DNA of 64,000 bases from Sphingomonas xinjiangensis (GTDB lineage: Bacteria > Pseudomonadota > Alphaproteobacteria > Sphingomonadales > Sphingomonadaceae), in contig NZ_JACIJF010000007.1 in assembly GCF_014199255.1 (NCBI RefSeq), forward strand, positions 123,093-187,092. Direction: 5' to 3'. Position numbers and translations under genes: made by a program. Below the pieces are notes generated by a model. That model did no database searches, was not told the DNA's origin, and saw only the letters and a program-made list of their open reading frames with translations. Below are positions 8,365 to 17,368 of the stretch, one piece after another (the stretch's first letter is position 1; each line of letters starts with the position of its first letter).

Positions 8365-9372
8365 ATGCGCTTCTTTTCGGACAATGCCGCCCCGGTTTCC
8401 CCTCAGGTACTTCAGGCGATGCTGGAGGTGAACCAGCTCGACACTGCCTATGACGGCGATCGCTGGTCGAAGCAGCTGGATGGGCGCTTTTCCGAGCTGT
8501 TCGGCACGCAGGTTCGGGCGCTGTGGGTGCCGTCGGGCACCGCGGCGAACTGCCTGGCGCTGGCAGCCTTGTGCCCGCCGCATGGCGGGGTGCTGTGCTC
8601 GCGCGACGCCCATATCCAGAACGACGAATGCGGCGCACCCGAATTCTACACCCATGGCGCCAAGCTGATGCTGGTCGAGGGCCAGGGCGCCAAGATCACG
8701 CCCGAGGCACTGCGGGGCGTGCTCGGCAACATCCGCAACGACGTGCACCAGGTGCAGCCGCACGCGATCTCAATCACCAACGCGACCGAATATGGGCTGG
8801 TCTATACGCCCGAAGAAGTAGCGGCCATCGGCGACGTCGCGCGCGAGCGCAAGCTGGGGCTGCACATGGACGGGGCGCGCTTCGCCAATGCCGTTGCGCA
8901 TCTCGGCTGCCATCCCGGCGACGTGACCTGGCGCGCGGGCGTCGACGCGCTCAGCTTCGGCTTCGTCAAAAATGGCGGAATGAGCGCCGAAGCGCTGATC
9001 TTCTTCAAGCCCGAACTGGCCGACGTGACCTTGTACCGACGCAAGCGCGCCGGGCTGCTGCTGTCCAAGGGGCGTTATCTGGCGGCGCAGATCCTGGCGA
9101 TGCTCGACGGCGACCTGTGGCTCGAAAACGCCCGAGCCGCCAACGTGGCCGCGCAGCTGCTTGCCGACGCGGCGGGCGCGCACCGGCTGGTGCACCCAGT
9201 TGAGGCGAACGAAGTGTTCCTGAAGGCGACGCCGGAAGAAGCGGCGGGGCTGCGCGCGCTCGGCTTCGACTTTTATGACTGGGCGCCAGGCGAAGTGCGG
9301 CTGGTGACCAGCTGGGATCAGGCGGAAGCGGCGGTCCGGCCGCTGGCGGACGCGATCGCGAAGCTGACGTGA
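8365..9372 (+). CDS. ltaE: Low-specificity threonine aldolase, PLP dependent
   Basis: Cleaves threonine, allo-threonine or similar beta-hydroxy amino acids to glycine and an aldehyde. The 335-residue protein is a fold-type I PLP enzyme with PSGTAANCLAL near the N-terminus, HMDGARFANA in the middle, and the probable PLP lysine in SFGFVKNGG (near residue 205). It starts directly at MRFFSDNAAPVS. Its stop overlaps the next gene's GTG (GTGA), so the two are translationally coupled. I use the symbol for the family; the exact substrate could differ, for example phenylserine. Confidence 0.88.
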   Translation: MRFFSDNAAPVSPQVLQAMLEVNQLDTAYDGDRWSKQLDGRFSELFGTQVRALWVPSGTAANCLALAALCPPHGGVLCSRDAHIQNDECGAPEFYTHGAKLMLVEGQGAKITPEALRGVLGNIRNDVHQVQPHAISITNATEYGLVYTPEEVAAIGDVARERKLGLHMDGARFANAVAHLGCHPGDVTWRAGVDALSFGFVKNGGMSAEALIFFKPELADVTLYRRKRAGLLLSKGRYLAAQILAMLDGDLWLENARAANVAAQLLADAAGAHRLVHPVEANEVFLKATPEEAAGLRALGFDFYDWAPGEVRLVTSWDQAEAAVRPLADAIAKLT

Positions 9373-10328
9373 GGCGCATCCTCTTGCACGCCAAGCCGAT
9401 TGTCGAGCCGCCGGTTGAACCCGTGCCGCCGCGTTCGGCCCGGCTGGAGGTGCTGGTCCCCTTCGTCCTGGTCACGCTGATCTGGGGATCGACCTGGCTG
9501 GTGATCCGCGATCAGCTGGCGGTCGTGCCGCCCAGCTGGTCGGTCTGTTACCGGTTCGTGATCGCGGGCGTGGTGATGCTCGGCTGGGCGATCGCGCGCG
9601 GCGACGGGCTCCGGCTGCCCTTGAGCGGCGTGCTGTTTGCCACATGCCTGGGCGTCGCCCAGTTCGTGCTCAACTTCAACTTCGTCTATCGCGCCGAGCT
9701 GCACATCACCTCGGGCGTGGTGGCGGTGGTCTATGCGCTGCTGCTGGTGCCCAATGCCATTCTCGCCCGCCTTTTCCTCGGCCAGAAGATGGGCCGCCAG
9801 CTGATCACCGGATCGGTGGTCGCGATGGCGGGTGTCGCGCTGTTGTTCATCCACGAAGCGCGGCTGAGCGCGGCCGGAACCGGCGCGGCGATGATCGGCA
9901 TCGGCACGGCGGCGCTCGGCGTGTTGGCCGCCTCGACCGCCAATGTCATGCAGGCGACCCGCTGGGCCAGGGCCTATCCGATGTCGACCGCGCTGGGCTG
10001 GGCGATGCTGATCGGCGCAGGGGTGGACGCGGCGTTCGCGTGGAGCACGGTGGGTGCGCCGGTGATCGAGACGCGGTGGAGCTATCTCGCCGGCATCCTG
10101 TATCTGGGCGTGCTGGGTTCGGCCTTGAGCTTCAGCATCTATTACCAGCTAATCCGCGTCATCGGGCCGGCCAAGGCGGCCTATACCAGTGTGCTGATCC
10201 CGGTGATCGCGATGCTGCTGTCGACGGTGTTCGAAGGGTATCGCTGGTCGCTGCTGGCGGGCGGCGGCGCGGTGCTGGTGATGGCGGGACTGGTGATCGC
10301 GCTCAGAGCGCGCAGGCCCAACCGGTAA
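9369..10328 (+). CDS. EamA-family (DMT) inner-membrane exporter
   Basis: A 319-residue polytopic membrane protein with about ten hydrophobic helices arranged as two EamA repeats. It opens with the typical VLVTLIWGSTWLVIRDQ and has the second-repeat motif SVLIPVIAMLLSTVFEGYRWS. DMT transporters of this kind export amino acids or other metabolites. Coupling to threonine aldolase through a GTGA overlap suggests an amino-acid-related substrate, but that is inference. Its last 148 bases are overlapped antisense by the convergent epimerase gene. Confidence 0.88.
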   Translation: MRRILLHAKPIVEPPVEPVPPRSARLEVLVPFVLVTLIWGSTWLVIRDQLAVVPPSWSVCYRFVIAGVVMLGWAIARGDGLRLPLSGVLFATCLGVAQFVLNFNFVYRAELHITSGVVAVVYALLLVPNAILARLFLGQKMGRQLITGSVVAMAGVALLFIHEARLSAAGTGAAMIGIGTAALGVLAASTANVMQATRWARAYPMSTALGWAMLIGAGVDAAFAWSTVGAPVIETRWSYLAGILYLGVLGSALSFSIYYQLIRVIGPAKAAYTSVLIPVIAMLLSTVFEGYRWSLLAGGGAVLVMAGLVIALRARRPNR

Positions 10329-11074
10329 TCGGGGTAGCGCGGGCGCCAGCCGAGCACGCGCTTGGCCTTGCCGTTGGCGACGCGGCGATTCTCGGCGTAG
10401 AAAGCATGTGCCTGTGGGCTTAGGTTGGCCTTCTCGAGCGGAACCAGCGGCGGTACCGACAGCCCAAGCAGCCGGCAGGCATAAGCGACAACGTCGCTCT
10501 GCGGCGCGGGTTCGTCGTCGGCGAGATTGTAGGGGCCCGGCGGACCATCGAAGCCGGCGATCACGCCCGAGATAATGTCGTCGGCATGGATGCGGCTAAA
10601 GACCTGGCCGGGCACGTCGATGCGCCTGGCTTCCCCCCGCACCACCCGCTCCAGCGTCGAACGGCCCGGGCCATAGATGCCCGGCAGGCGAAAGATGCGG
10701 GCATTCGGCAGCGCCGCCCAGCCGGCGTCGGCAACCGCGCGGGCACCGCGGCGGCCCGTGCCGGTGGGGGCATGCTCGTCCACCCAGGCGCCGCCAGTGT
10801 CGCCATAGACGCCAGTGGCGGAGAGGTAGCCGAGCCAGGCCGAAGCGTTCGCGAGGTCCGCTCCGTAGGCTTGGAGGACGGGGTCGATGTCACCCGCCGG
10901 GGGGATGCTAGAAAGAATGTGTGTCGCGTTTGCGATTTCGAACCCGACCCGGTCCCGGTCGCCAAGCGGCAAGTCGCCGTCGCGGGTAACCGTCGCGATG
11001 CGCCAGCCGCGCGGAGCGAGACGCGCAATCAACCTTGAAGCGGTGTAGCCGGGGCCGAAGATCAGCAGGCGCAT
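10181..11074 (-). CDS. NAD-dependent epimerase/SDR family protein
   Basis: A 297-residue extended short-chain dehydrogenase-like protein. It begins MRLLIFGPGYTASRLIARL (Rossmann glycine motif GxGYxxS), carries LSATGVYGD (the YeeZ-like variant of the active-site region), FRLPGIYGPGRS, and a C-terminal AYACRLLG. Homologues of this SDR group end about where RPRYPDYRLGLRAL occurs. Here the frame runs on for about 30 more residues, antisense to the EamA gene, before a stop at 10181. The tail is Ser/Thr-rich and probably acquired by stop-codon loss. It is convergent with the EamA gene, and the substrate is unknown. Confidence 0.82.
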   Translation of the reverse strand: MRLLIFGPGYTASRLIARLAPRGWRIATVTRDGDLPLGDRDRVGFEIANATHILSSIPPAGDIDPVLQAYGADLANASAWLGYLSATGVYGDTGGAWVDEHAPTGTGRRGARAVADAGWAALPNARIFRLPGIYGPGRSTLERVVRGEARRIDVPGQVFSRIHADDIISGVIAGFDGPPGPYNLADDEPAPQSDVVAYACRLLGLSVPPLVPLEKANLSPQAHAFYAENRRVANGKAKRVLGWRPRYPDYRLGLRALSAITSPAITSTAPPPASSDQRYPSNTVDSSIAITGISTLV

Positions 11075-11112
11075 GTCTGTTTCAGCTTAACCAAGAGCGG
11101 TTCCACGGCGAA

Positions 11113-11202
11113 GGCCGGGGCCCAGTTGCCATGATGTCGCGAGGGTGTTCGACGATCTCCAGATACGCCGAAGCTGAGCCCCGGCCTGCGCCGGGGAACT
11201 GG
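11113..11202. repeat. Intergenic palindromic repeat between epimerase and M28 gene
   Basis: The 149-bp gap between the epimerase start and the M28 stop holds an inverted repeat, GGCCGGGGC (11113-11121) against GCCCCGGCC (11178-11186). It also holds a compact hairpin, CCCCGGC-CTGC-GCCGGGG (11179-11196). The motif CCGGCCTTCGCCGG near 49960 is similar. It is a REP-type repeat; no promoter was recognised. Confidence 0.5.
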
Positions 11203-11223
11203 TTGGATGTCGCAATCGGACGG

Positions 11224-12912
11224 CTACTTCGCGCCATCGCCACCAAACAGCGTCCCGAAAAAGTCCCCCTTGTTCCAGCGCGGCCGTTCGTCCGCGTCGG
11301 CGATCGCCCGGGCGGCGGCGTAATTCACTCGCATGAACTTGGCTGCCGAGGCCCAGTTGAAGGGCAAGTTCATCTGGTCGGAGGGTTGGTGATAGTCGTC
11401 GTCGAGGAACAGCCGCTGCGCCGCCGCCCCCTCGCCCCCCGGGCCGGTATCCACCGAGACCGCCGGGATGCCGGCCTGCACGAAGCTGTAATGGTCCGAG
11501 CGGACGAAGAACATCTCCTCGGGCGACGGGTCGGGCACGACCTTCAGCCCCTCGCCCGCCGCGGCAGCCGCAAGCGCGGGTCCGAGCGTCGAACGCTCGC
11601 CGCCCAGCACGACGAGGTCCTGGAGCGGATAGGTAAGGATCGGCATGTCGAGGTTGATGTCGGCGACCAACGCCTGCCGCGGCACCGTCGGGAAGTTGGC
11701 GAAGTAGCTCGAGCCGACCAGCCCCTTTTCCTCGGCGGTCAGCGCCACGAACAGGATCGATCGGCGTGGCTTCACGCCATCGGCCTGGAAGCGCCGGGCG
11801 ACCTCCAGGATCGTGGCGATGCCTGCGGCATTGTCCATCGCCCCGTTGTAGATCGTGTCGCCGTCCACCGCCTGCCCCACGCCGACATGGTCGAGATGCG
11901 CGGACAGGACGAGATACTGGTGCTTGAGCGCAGGATCGCTGCCCTCGAGCACGCCAATCACGTTGCGGCTGTCCAGCATGCGGGTGCGCGTGGTGTTCGC
12001 GATGCGCAGCGTGCCGGCGAGCGGGCCGGTGGGCAGCCGCGTGCCCGCTTCCTCCGCCGCCATCACTGCGCGCCACTGCAGGCGCGAGCCGGCAAACAAC
12101 TTTTCCGCACCCGCACGGCTGACATAGCCGGCCACCGGTGCACCGGGCGCGATCATGTGCGCCTTGCCGTCCGCCCCGGCCCAGCCGAAGCGTTCGTAAC
12201 TCCAATAGGGTGCCAGTGCGTCGAACGCATAGTCGGCGCGGCTGGCCGCGGACTCCAGGATCAGCACCGCCTTGGCACCGCGCGCCTGGGCCAGCCGCGC
12301 CTTTTGATCGTCGTTGCCGAAATGCGCGGCGATGTCGGTCGACAGGCCCTTGGGCACGCCCGCGAAGATCGCGACGATCTTCCCGCGCACGTCCAGGCCC
12401 TGGTAATCGTCGCGCCCGCTTGCCGGATCGACGATGCCATAGCTGGCGAACATCATCGCCCCCTGCGCGGCAAAGTCGGCAGCGGCGGGCACGGGCTCGT
12501 TCAGGAAATCGGTGCCGGAGATGAGCGGGAGCGGCTTGCCCGCACGAGTCAGCGTCCACTTCGACTTGTCTGGGCGATAGCCGACCAGGCGCACGGGCTG
12601 GAACCAGCCACCATCCGCGCCCGCCGGCTTCAGCCCCGCGCCGAGCATCTGCGCCGCGACATAATCGGCGGCGATGTCGAAGTCCCGCGTGCCGGCCTCC
12701 CGGCCATGCAGGCTATCCGCTGCGAGGAACTGGATATGTCCCTTGAGCGCAGCTTGATCGGGGGGGAGCTGCTGCGCCTGCGCGACCGGGGCGAGCAGCG
12801 CCAACAGCGCCAGCGCCCCCAACCATATCGCCGCGCCAAGCCGAGCTTGGCGGCTCGGCACCCGCCCCCGGCCCCTCCCTTGCAGGGAGGGGAGACGGCG
12901 GGATACGGTCAC
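11224..12912 (-). CDS. Secreted M28 family metallopeptidase (copy 2)
   Basis: Zinc aminopeptidase-type exported enzyme, 562 residues from the GTG at 12912. Metal-ligand motifs are AHLDHVG, MDNAAG, TAEEKG and INLDMP, with FVRSDHYSF near the end; a PA-type insert lies between the N-terminal region and the catalytic core. A signal peptide (WLGALALLALLAPVAQAQ) is preceded by a basic stretch encoded by a palindromic repeat. The start is uncertain: GTG 12912 overlaps the stop of the upstream copy as GTGA, while GTG 12861 would give a more ordinary signal peptide. It is about half identical by eye to its upstream neighbour, including the shared end WNKGDFFGT, so this is a tandem duplication. Confidence 0.88.
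   Translation of the reverse strand: MTVSRRLPSLQGRGRGRVPSRQARLGAAIWLGALALLALLAPVAQAQQLPPDQAALKGHIQFLAADSLHGREAGTRDFDIAADYVAAQMLGAGLKPAGADGGWFQPVRLVGYRPDKSKWTLTRAGKPLPLISGTDFLNEPVPAAADFAAQGAMMFASYGIVDPASGRDDYQGLDVRGKIVAIFAGVPKGLSTDIAAHFGNDDQKARLAQARGAKAVLILESAASRADYAFDALAPYWSYERFGWAGADGKAHMIAPGAPVAGYVSRAGAEKLFAGSRLQWRAVMAAEEAGTRLPTGPLAGTLRIANTTRTRMLDSRNVIGVLEGSDPALKHQYLVLSAHLDHVGVGQAVDGDTIYNGAMDNAAGIATILEVARRFQADGVKPRRSILFVALTAEEKGLVGSSYFANFPTVPRQALVADINLDMPILTYPLQDLVVLGGERSTLGPALAAAAAGEGLKVVPDPSPEEMFFVRSDHYSFVQAGIPAVSVDTGPGGEGAAAQRLFLDDDYHQPSDQMNLPFNWASAAKFMRVNYAAARAIADADERPRWNKGDFFGTLFGGDGAK
12840..12892. repeat. Palindromic repeat at the M28 gene start
   Basis: CCCCTCCC (12872-12879) pairs with GGGAGGGG (12885-12892) across a 5-base loop. 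Beside it, CCGAGC and GCTCGG (about 12841-12856) form a second hairpin. It lies between the alternative start codons of the second M28 gene, so translation from GTG 12912 reads through it. It is similar in style to the other GC-rich repeats of the window. Confidence 0.55.
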
Positions 12913-14567
12913 TTGGCGCCGGGACCGTTGTAGAAGGTGCCGAAGAAATCACCCTTGTTCCACAGCGGGCGCTGGTCGCCATCGGCGATCGCGCGGGCAA
13001 TGCGATAGTTCACATCGACGAAGCGCACGCCCGATTCCCAGTTGATCGGGACGATGCCGATCTGGTCGGAAGGCTGGTGGTAGTGATTTTTCATGAAATC
13101 ATCGATCGCCGCGCGGCCCGGACCGCCGGCCCCCGGCCACAGGAAGACCGAGGGCACACCCTTCTTCACGAAGTTATAATGGTCGGAGCGGGTAAAGATC
13201 GATTCACCGGGCAACGGATCTTCCGACAGCGTCACGCCGATCGCCGCGCCTGCCTTCTCCACGATCGGGCCCAGCGTCGAATGCTGGGCGCCGTACACCA
13301 CGATGTCCTGGAACTTGTAGGTGATGATCGGCATGTCGAGATTGACGTCGGCGACGATCGTGCCCGGCACCGTGGGGTGATTGGCGTAGTAATCGGAGCC
13401 GACCAGCCCCTTTTCCTCCGCCGTGACTGCCAGGAACAGGATCGAACGGCGCGGCTTGCTGTTGTCCGCTTTGAACCGCTTGGCTTCTTCGATCAGCGAG
13501 GCGATGCCCACCGCGTCGTCCAGCGCGCCGTTGTTGATCGTGTCGCCCGCCGCATCCGCCTTGCCCACGCCGATATGGTCGAGGTGGCCCGAAAGCACGA
13601 CGACTTCCTTCGCCAGCGTGGGATCGCTGCCGGGCAGGAAGCCCGCGACATTGTAGCTGGTGATCGGCGTCAGCGCGGTCTTGGACGTGACGGTCAGCCT
13701 GGCCGGGAGGTCGATCGCCTTGAACACCGCGCCGTCCTTTTCGGCCTGCTTGGCGATCGTGGTCCAGGGCGTGCGCGCACCGGCAAACAGCTTGGCCGCG
13801 CCCGCCTTGCTCAGGATGCCGAGCGACGGTACCCCGGGCACGGGAATGTGGCCGGTGCCGTCGGGGTTGCCCCAGGTGACGCGCGGCCGGTCCCAACCGG
13901 CGCGCATCGCAGCGACAGGATAATTTCCCCGTCCGCCGAGCGTCGATTCGAGCTGGATATAACCAACGGCGCCGTGGCGTGCGGCGATCTCGGCCTTGCT
14001 CGACGCGCTGGAGAAGTGCGCGCCTTCCTCTTCGGGGAAGCTGCTCGGCGCGCCGGGGAAGAAGGCGACGATCTTGCCCTTGGCGTTGATGCCCTTGTAA
14101 TCGTTGCGGCCCAGCCCTTCGATGCCATAGCCGACGAACACCACCGGCGCGGTAAGGTTGAAGGTCGGCGTCTCCGGGTTGGCGCCGGGCAGATAGTCGT
14201 CACCAAAGGTCAGCGTGACCGTTTGGCCGCGCTTGCCCGCCACCATCATGCTGCCCTGGTCGGCAGCCTTGTAGCTGACCAGCGGCACCTTTTGCAGGAA
14301 CGATCCCTGATCGCCCATCGGCTTCAGCCCGGCGGCGTAGAATTGCGCGGCGACATATTGGGCGGCGATGTCGAATTCCGGGGTGCCCGCCTCGCGGCCC
14401 TTCAGCGCGTCGGAGGCCAGGAACATCACATGGCTCTTCAATGCCGCCTGGTCGGCGGGCAGCTCTGCGTTCAGGACGGCGTTCTTCTGTGCCGGTGTTT
14501 GATCCTGCGCGCAGGCGATGGAAACAGGCAGCACGGCAAGGGTAAGCGGCACAAACAGTCGAAGCAT
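12909..14567 (-). CDS. Secreted M28 family metallopeptidase (copy 1)
   Basis: A 552-residue exported zinc peptidase. The N-terminal signal (MLRLFVPLTLAVLPVSIACA) could be cut by signal peptidase I, or by signal peptidase II at the cysteine, because SIAC is a weak lipobox. Then come the M28 N-terminal region (DQAALKSHVMFLASDALKGR), a PA-like insert, and the catalytic core with GHLDHIG, LDDAVG, TAEEKG, VNLDMP and FTRSDHYNF. All metal ligands appear present. It is first in a two-gene unit with a related downstream copy (GTGA overlap). Likely role: trimming peptides in the periplasm or outside the cell. Confidence 0.92.
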   Translation of the reverse strand: MLRLFVPLTLAVLPVSIACAQDQTPAQKNAVLNAELPADQAALKSHVMFLASDALKGREAGTPEFDIAAQYVAAQFYAAGLKPMGDQGSFLQKVPLVSYKAADQGSMMVAGKRGQTVTLTFGDDYLPGANPETPTFNLTAPVVFVGYGIEGLGRNDYKGINAKGKIVAFFPGAPSSFPEEEGAHFSSASSKAEIAARHGAVGYIQLESTLGGRGNYPVAAMRAGWDRPRVTWGNPDGTGHIPVPGVPSLGILSKAGAAKLFAGARTPWTTIAKQAEKDGAVFKAIDLPARLTVTSKTALTPITSYNVAGFLPGSDPTLAKEVVVLSGHLDHIGVGKADAAGDTINNGALDDAVGIASLIEEAKRFKADNSKPRRSILFLAVTAEEKGLVGSDYYANHPTVPGTIVADVNLDMPIITYKFQDIVVYGAQHSTLGPIVEKAGAAIGVTLSEDPLPGESIFTRSDHYNFVKKGVPSVFLWPGAGGPGRAAIDDFMKNHYHQPSDQIGIVPINWESGVRFVDVNYRIARAIADGDQRPLWNKGDFFGTFYNGPGAK

Positions 14568-14681
14568 TCGGGAAAGTCCTCGAAAGACTGAAACTTGGTC
14601 ATCGGTAGCATCGTGCCGCCCATAGGCAAGCGGCCAGTTTTGTTGTGGCGGCGCGGGGACTTCGTCCTATATCGCTGCGCT

Positions 14682-17270
14682 ATGGCAGACGCTCAGATCG
14701 CAACCCAGGTTCCCCATGTAATCCGCCGCGAGGACTATAGGGCGCCCGACTGGTGGGTGCCGGAAATCGCGCTCGATTTCGACCTGGATCCCGCCGCCAC
14801 GCGCGTGCGGGCGGCGCTCAGCGTGACGCGCAACGGCGACCATGCCCGGCCGCTGGTGCTGGACGGTGACGGGCTGACGCCGCTGTCGGTTAAGGTGGAC
14901 GGCGTGGAAGCGCAGGGCTGGTCGCTTAACGGCGGCAATCTGGTGGTTCCGCTCGGCGGCGGCGCCCATGTGGTCGAAACCGAAGTCGAGATCGCGCCGG
15001 AGCGCAACACGCAGCTCGAAGGGCTTTATGCTTCGGGGGGAATTCTCTGCACCCAGTGCGAGGCGGAGGGCTTCCGCCGCATCACCTTCTTCCCCGACCG
15101 GCCGGACGTCCTGAGCCGGTACAAGGTACGGATGACCGCCGACAAGGCGCGCTTTCCCGTGCTGCTCGCCAACGGCGATCCGATCGCGCAGGGGGAGGGC
15201 GAGGGCGGCAGGCATTGGGCCGAGTGGCACGACCCCTTCCCCAAGCCCTGCTACCTCTTCGCGCTGGTCGCGGGCGATCTGGTTGCCAATACCGGCAGCT
15301 TCCGGACGATGTCGGGCCGCGACGTGCAGCTCGGCATCTGGGTTCGCCAGCCCGATCTCGCCAAGACTGACCATGCGCTCGCAGCGCTCAAGCTGTCGAT
15401 GGCCTGGGACGAGAAGGTCTATGGCCGCGAATATGACCTGGATGTGTTCAACATCGTCGCGGTGGACGATTTCAACTTTGGCGCGATGGAGAATAAGGGG
15501 CTGAACGTCTTCAACAGCCGCTACATCCTCGCCGATCCCGACACCGCCACCGACTATGATTATGACGCGATCGCCACGGTGGTGGCGCATGAATATTTCC
15601 ACAATTGGTCGGGCAATCGCATCACCTGCCGCGATTGGTTTCAGCTCAGCCTCAAGGAAGGCTTCACGGTCTTTCGCGACCAGAGCTTTTCCGCTGACCA
15701 GGGTTCAGCGGCGGTCAAGCGGATCGAGGATGTGCGCGGCCTGCGCGCCAGCCAATTCCCAGAGGACGCCGGCCCGCTTGCGCATCCGGTGCGTCCCGAT
15801 GAATATATCGAGATCTCGAACTTCTACACGGCGACGATCTATAACAAGGGCGCCGAAGTTATCCGGATGATGCACACGATCTTGGGCCCGACCAAGTTCC
15901 GCGAAGCGACTGACCTGTATTTCGAGCGGTTCGATGGCACCGCCGCCACGTGCGAGGACTTCGTGGCCTGCATGGAGGAAGCCGGTGGCGTCGATCTGGA
16001 GCAGTTCCGCCGCTGGTACACCCAGGCCGGCACGCCGCGCGTCTCGGCCGATCTGGCGATGGACAATGGCAAGGCCCGTCTGACGCTGCGCCAGAGCGTG
16101 CCCGCCACCCCGGGCCAGAGCGTAAAGGAGCCGATGGTGCTGCCCTTGAAGCTCAAGCTGTTCGGCGCCGAGACCGGCCGCGCGATGGGCGACGAGCAAC
16201 TGGTGCTGCTGAAGGAAGACACCAGCGAATTGGTGTTCGAGAACCTGACCGAACAGCCGGTGCTGTCGATCAACCGCGGCTTCTCCGCCCCGGTGGTGGT
16301 GGAGACCAATCGCACCGCTGCCGACCTGGCCTTCCTATCGGCGCATGACGACGATCCCTTCGCCCGATACGAGGCGATGCAGCAGCTGATGCTCGACACC
16401 TTGGTCGCCTCGGTGGCCAGTGGCGGCACCGATCACGGCGCGGTGATCGAAGCGGTGCGCAACACGCTGACCGATCCGGCGCTCGACCGCGCCTTTATCG
16501 CCGAAGCGGTGGTGCTCCCCTCCGACAGCTTCATCGGCGACCAGATGGCGGTGGTCGATCCCGACGCGATCTTCCGCGCCCGCGAAGCGCTGCGCCGCGA
16601 CCTCGGCACCGCGCTTGGCGACCAGTGGCGCGCGGCGTACGAAGGCAGCATCGCCAACCGTTTCGAATATTCCCCCGCGGCCAAGGGCGCGCGCCGCATC
16701 CGCTCGGTCGCGCTCGGCTATATCGCCGCCAGCGGGGCGCAGGACGCGCCGCAACTCGCCTTCGATCAGTTCACGGGCGCCGACAACATGACCGACCGCC
16801 AGGGTGCGCTCAGCACGCTCGCCAACGGCCAGTCGCCGCTGCGCGAACAGGCGCTGTCGGCCTTTTATGACCGCTATCGCAGCAACGGCCTGGTGCTCGA
16901 CAAATGGTTTCAGACCCAGGCGCTGTCGTCGCGCGACGACACCGGCGAGGTGGTACGGGCGCTGGCGGCGCATCCCGCCTTCACGCTCGCCAACCCGAAC
17001 CGCGCGCGCTCGCTGATCGGCGCGTTCAGCGTCAACCAGCGTGCGTTCCACCATGCCTCGGGCGAGGGCTACCGCTTCGTCGCCGACCAGCTGATCGCGC
17101 TCGACAAGCTCAACCCGCAGACCGCGGCCAAGCTGCTGCCGCCGCTCGGGCGGTGGAAGCGGTTCGACGCACGCCGCGGGGCGGCGATGCGCGCCGAGCT
17201 GGAACGGATCGTCGCCACGCCGGGGCTGAGCAAGGACAGCTTCGAACAGGCGTCCAAGTCGCTCGATTGA
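14682..17270 (+). CDS. pepN: Aminopeptidase N, M1 family
   Basis: A broad-specificity cytoplasmic aminopeptidase of 862 residues, close to the length of E. coli PepN. It shows the exopeptidase motif GAMENKG (near residue 267), the zinc motif HEYFHNW (near 302) with the third ligand glutamate in LKEGFTVFRDQ, and the long C-terminal helical domain typical of the PepN subfamily. The start at 14682 (MADAQIATQ) is chosen over the upstream frame extension to 14595, which lacks family similarity. It is divergent from the M28 genes, with about 115 bp between the starts. Confidence 0.95.
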   Translation: MADAQIATQVPHVIRREDYRAPDWWVPEIALDFDLDPAATRVRAALSVTRNGDHARPLVLDGDGLTPLSVKVDGVEAQGWSLNGGNLVVPLGGGAHVVETEVEIAPERNTQLEGLYASGGILCTQCEAEGFRRITFFPDRPDVLSRYKVRMTADKARFPVLLANGDPIAQGEGEGGRHWAEWHDPFPKPCYLFALVAGDLVANTGSFRTMSGRDVQLGIWVRQPDLAKTDHALAALKLSMAWDEKVYGREYDLDVFNIVAVDDFNFGAMENKGLNVFNSRYILADPDTATDYDYDAIATVVAHEYFHNWSGNRITCRDWFQLSLKEGFTVFRDQSFSADQGSAAVKRIEDVRGLRASQFPEDAGPLAHPVRPDEYIEISNFYTATIYNKGAEVIRMMHTILGPTKFREATDLYFERFDGTAATCEDFVACMEEAGGVDLEQFRRWYTQAGTPRVSADLAMDNGKARLTLRQSVPATPGQSVKEPMVLPLKLKLFGAETGRAMGDEQLVLLKEDTSELVFENLTEQPVLSINRGFSAPVVVETNRTAADLAFLSAHDDDPFARYEAMQQLMLDTLVASVASGGTDHGAVIEAVRNTLTDPALDRAFIAEAVVLPSDSFIGDQMAVVDPDAIFRAREALRRDLGTALGDQWRAAYEGSIANRFEYSPAAKGARRIRSVALGYIAASGAQDAPQLAFDQFTGADNMTDRQGALSTLANGQSPLREQALSAFYDRYRSNGLVLDKWFQTQALSSRDDTGEVVRALAAHPAFTLANPNRARSLIGAFSVNQRAFHHASGEGYRFVADQLIALDKLNPQTAAKLLPPLGRWKRFDARRGAAMRAELERIVATPGLSKDSFEQASKSLD

Positions 17271-17368
17271 GCGCGCCCCAAGCGCGGCAACTGGTTGCCG
17301 CCGGAAATCGCGTGTAAGCGCGCAGGCGAAAATCTGCGCCGCTGCCGGAGATTGCGCGTGAACGATCG

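Noticed and set aside
6396..8384. 662-residue open frame on the minus strand
   Set aside because: It lies wholly antisense to the penicillin-binding protein gene, whose catalytic motifs are all intact; the His/Arg-rich product is typical of high-GC shadow frames.
11035..12933. 632-residue plus-strand open frame
   Set aside because: Antisense to the second M28 gene and the intergenic repeat; shadow of a real gene.
13077..14591. 504-residue plus-strand open frame
   Set aside because: Antisense to the first M28 peptidase gene; Arg/His-rich, no domain motif, no ribosome site.
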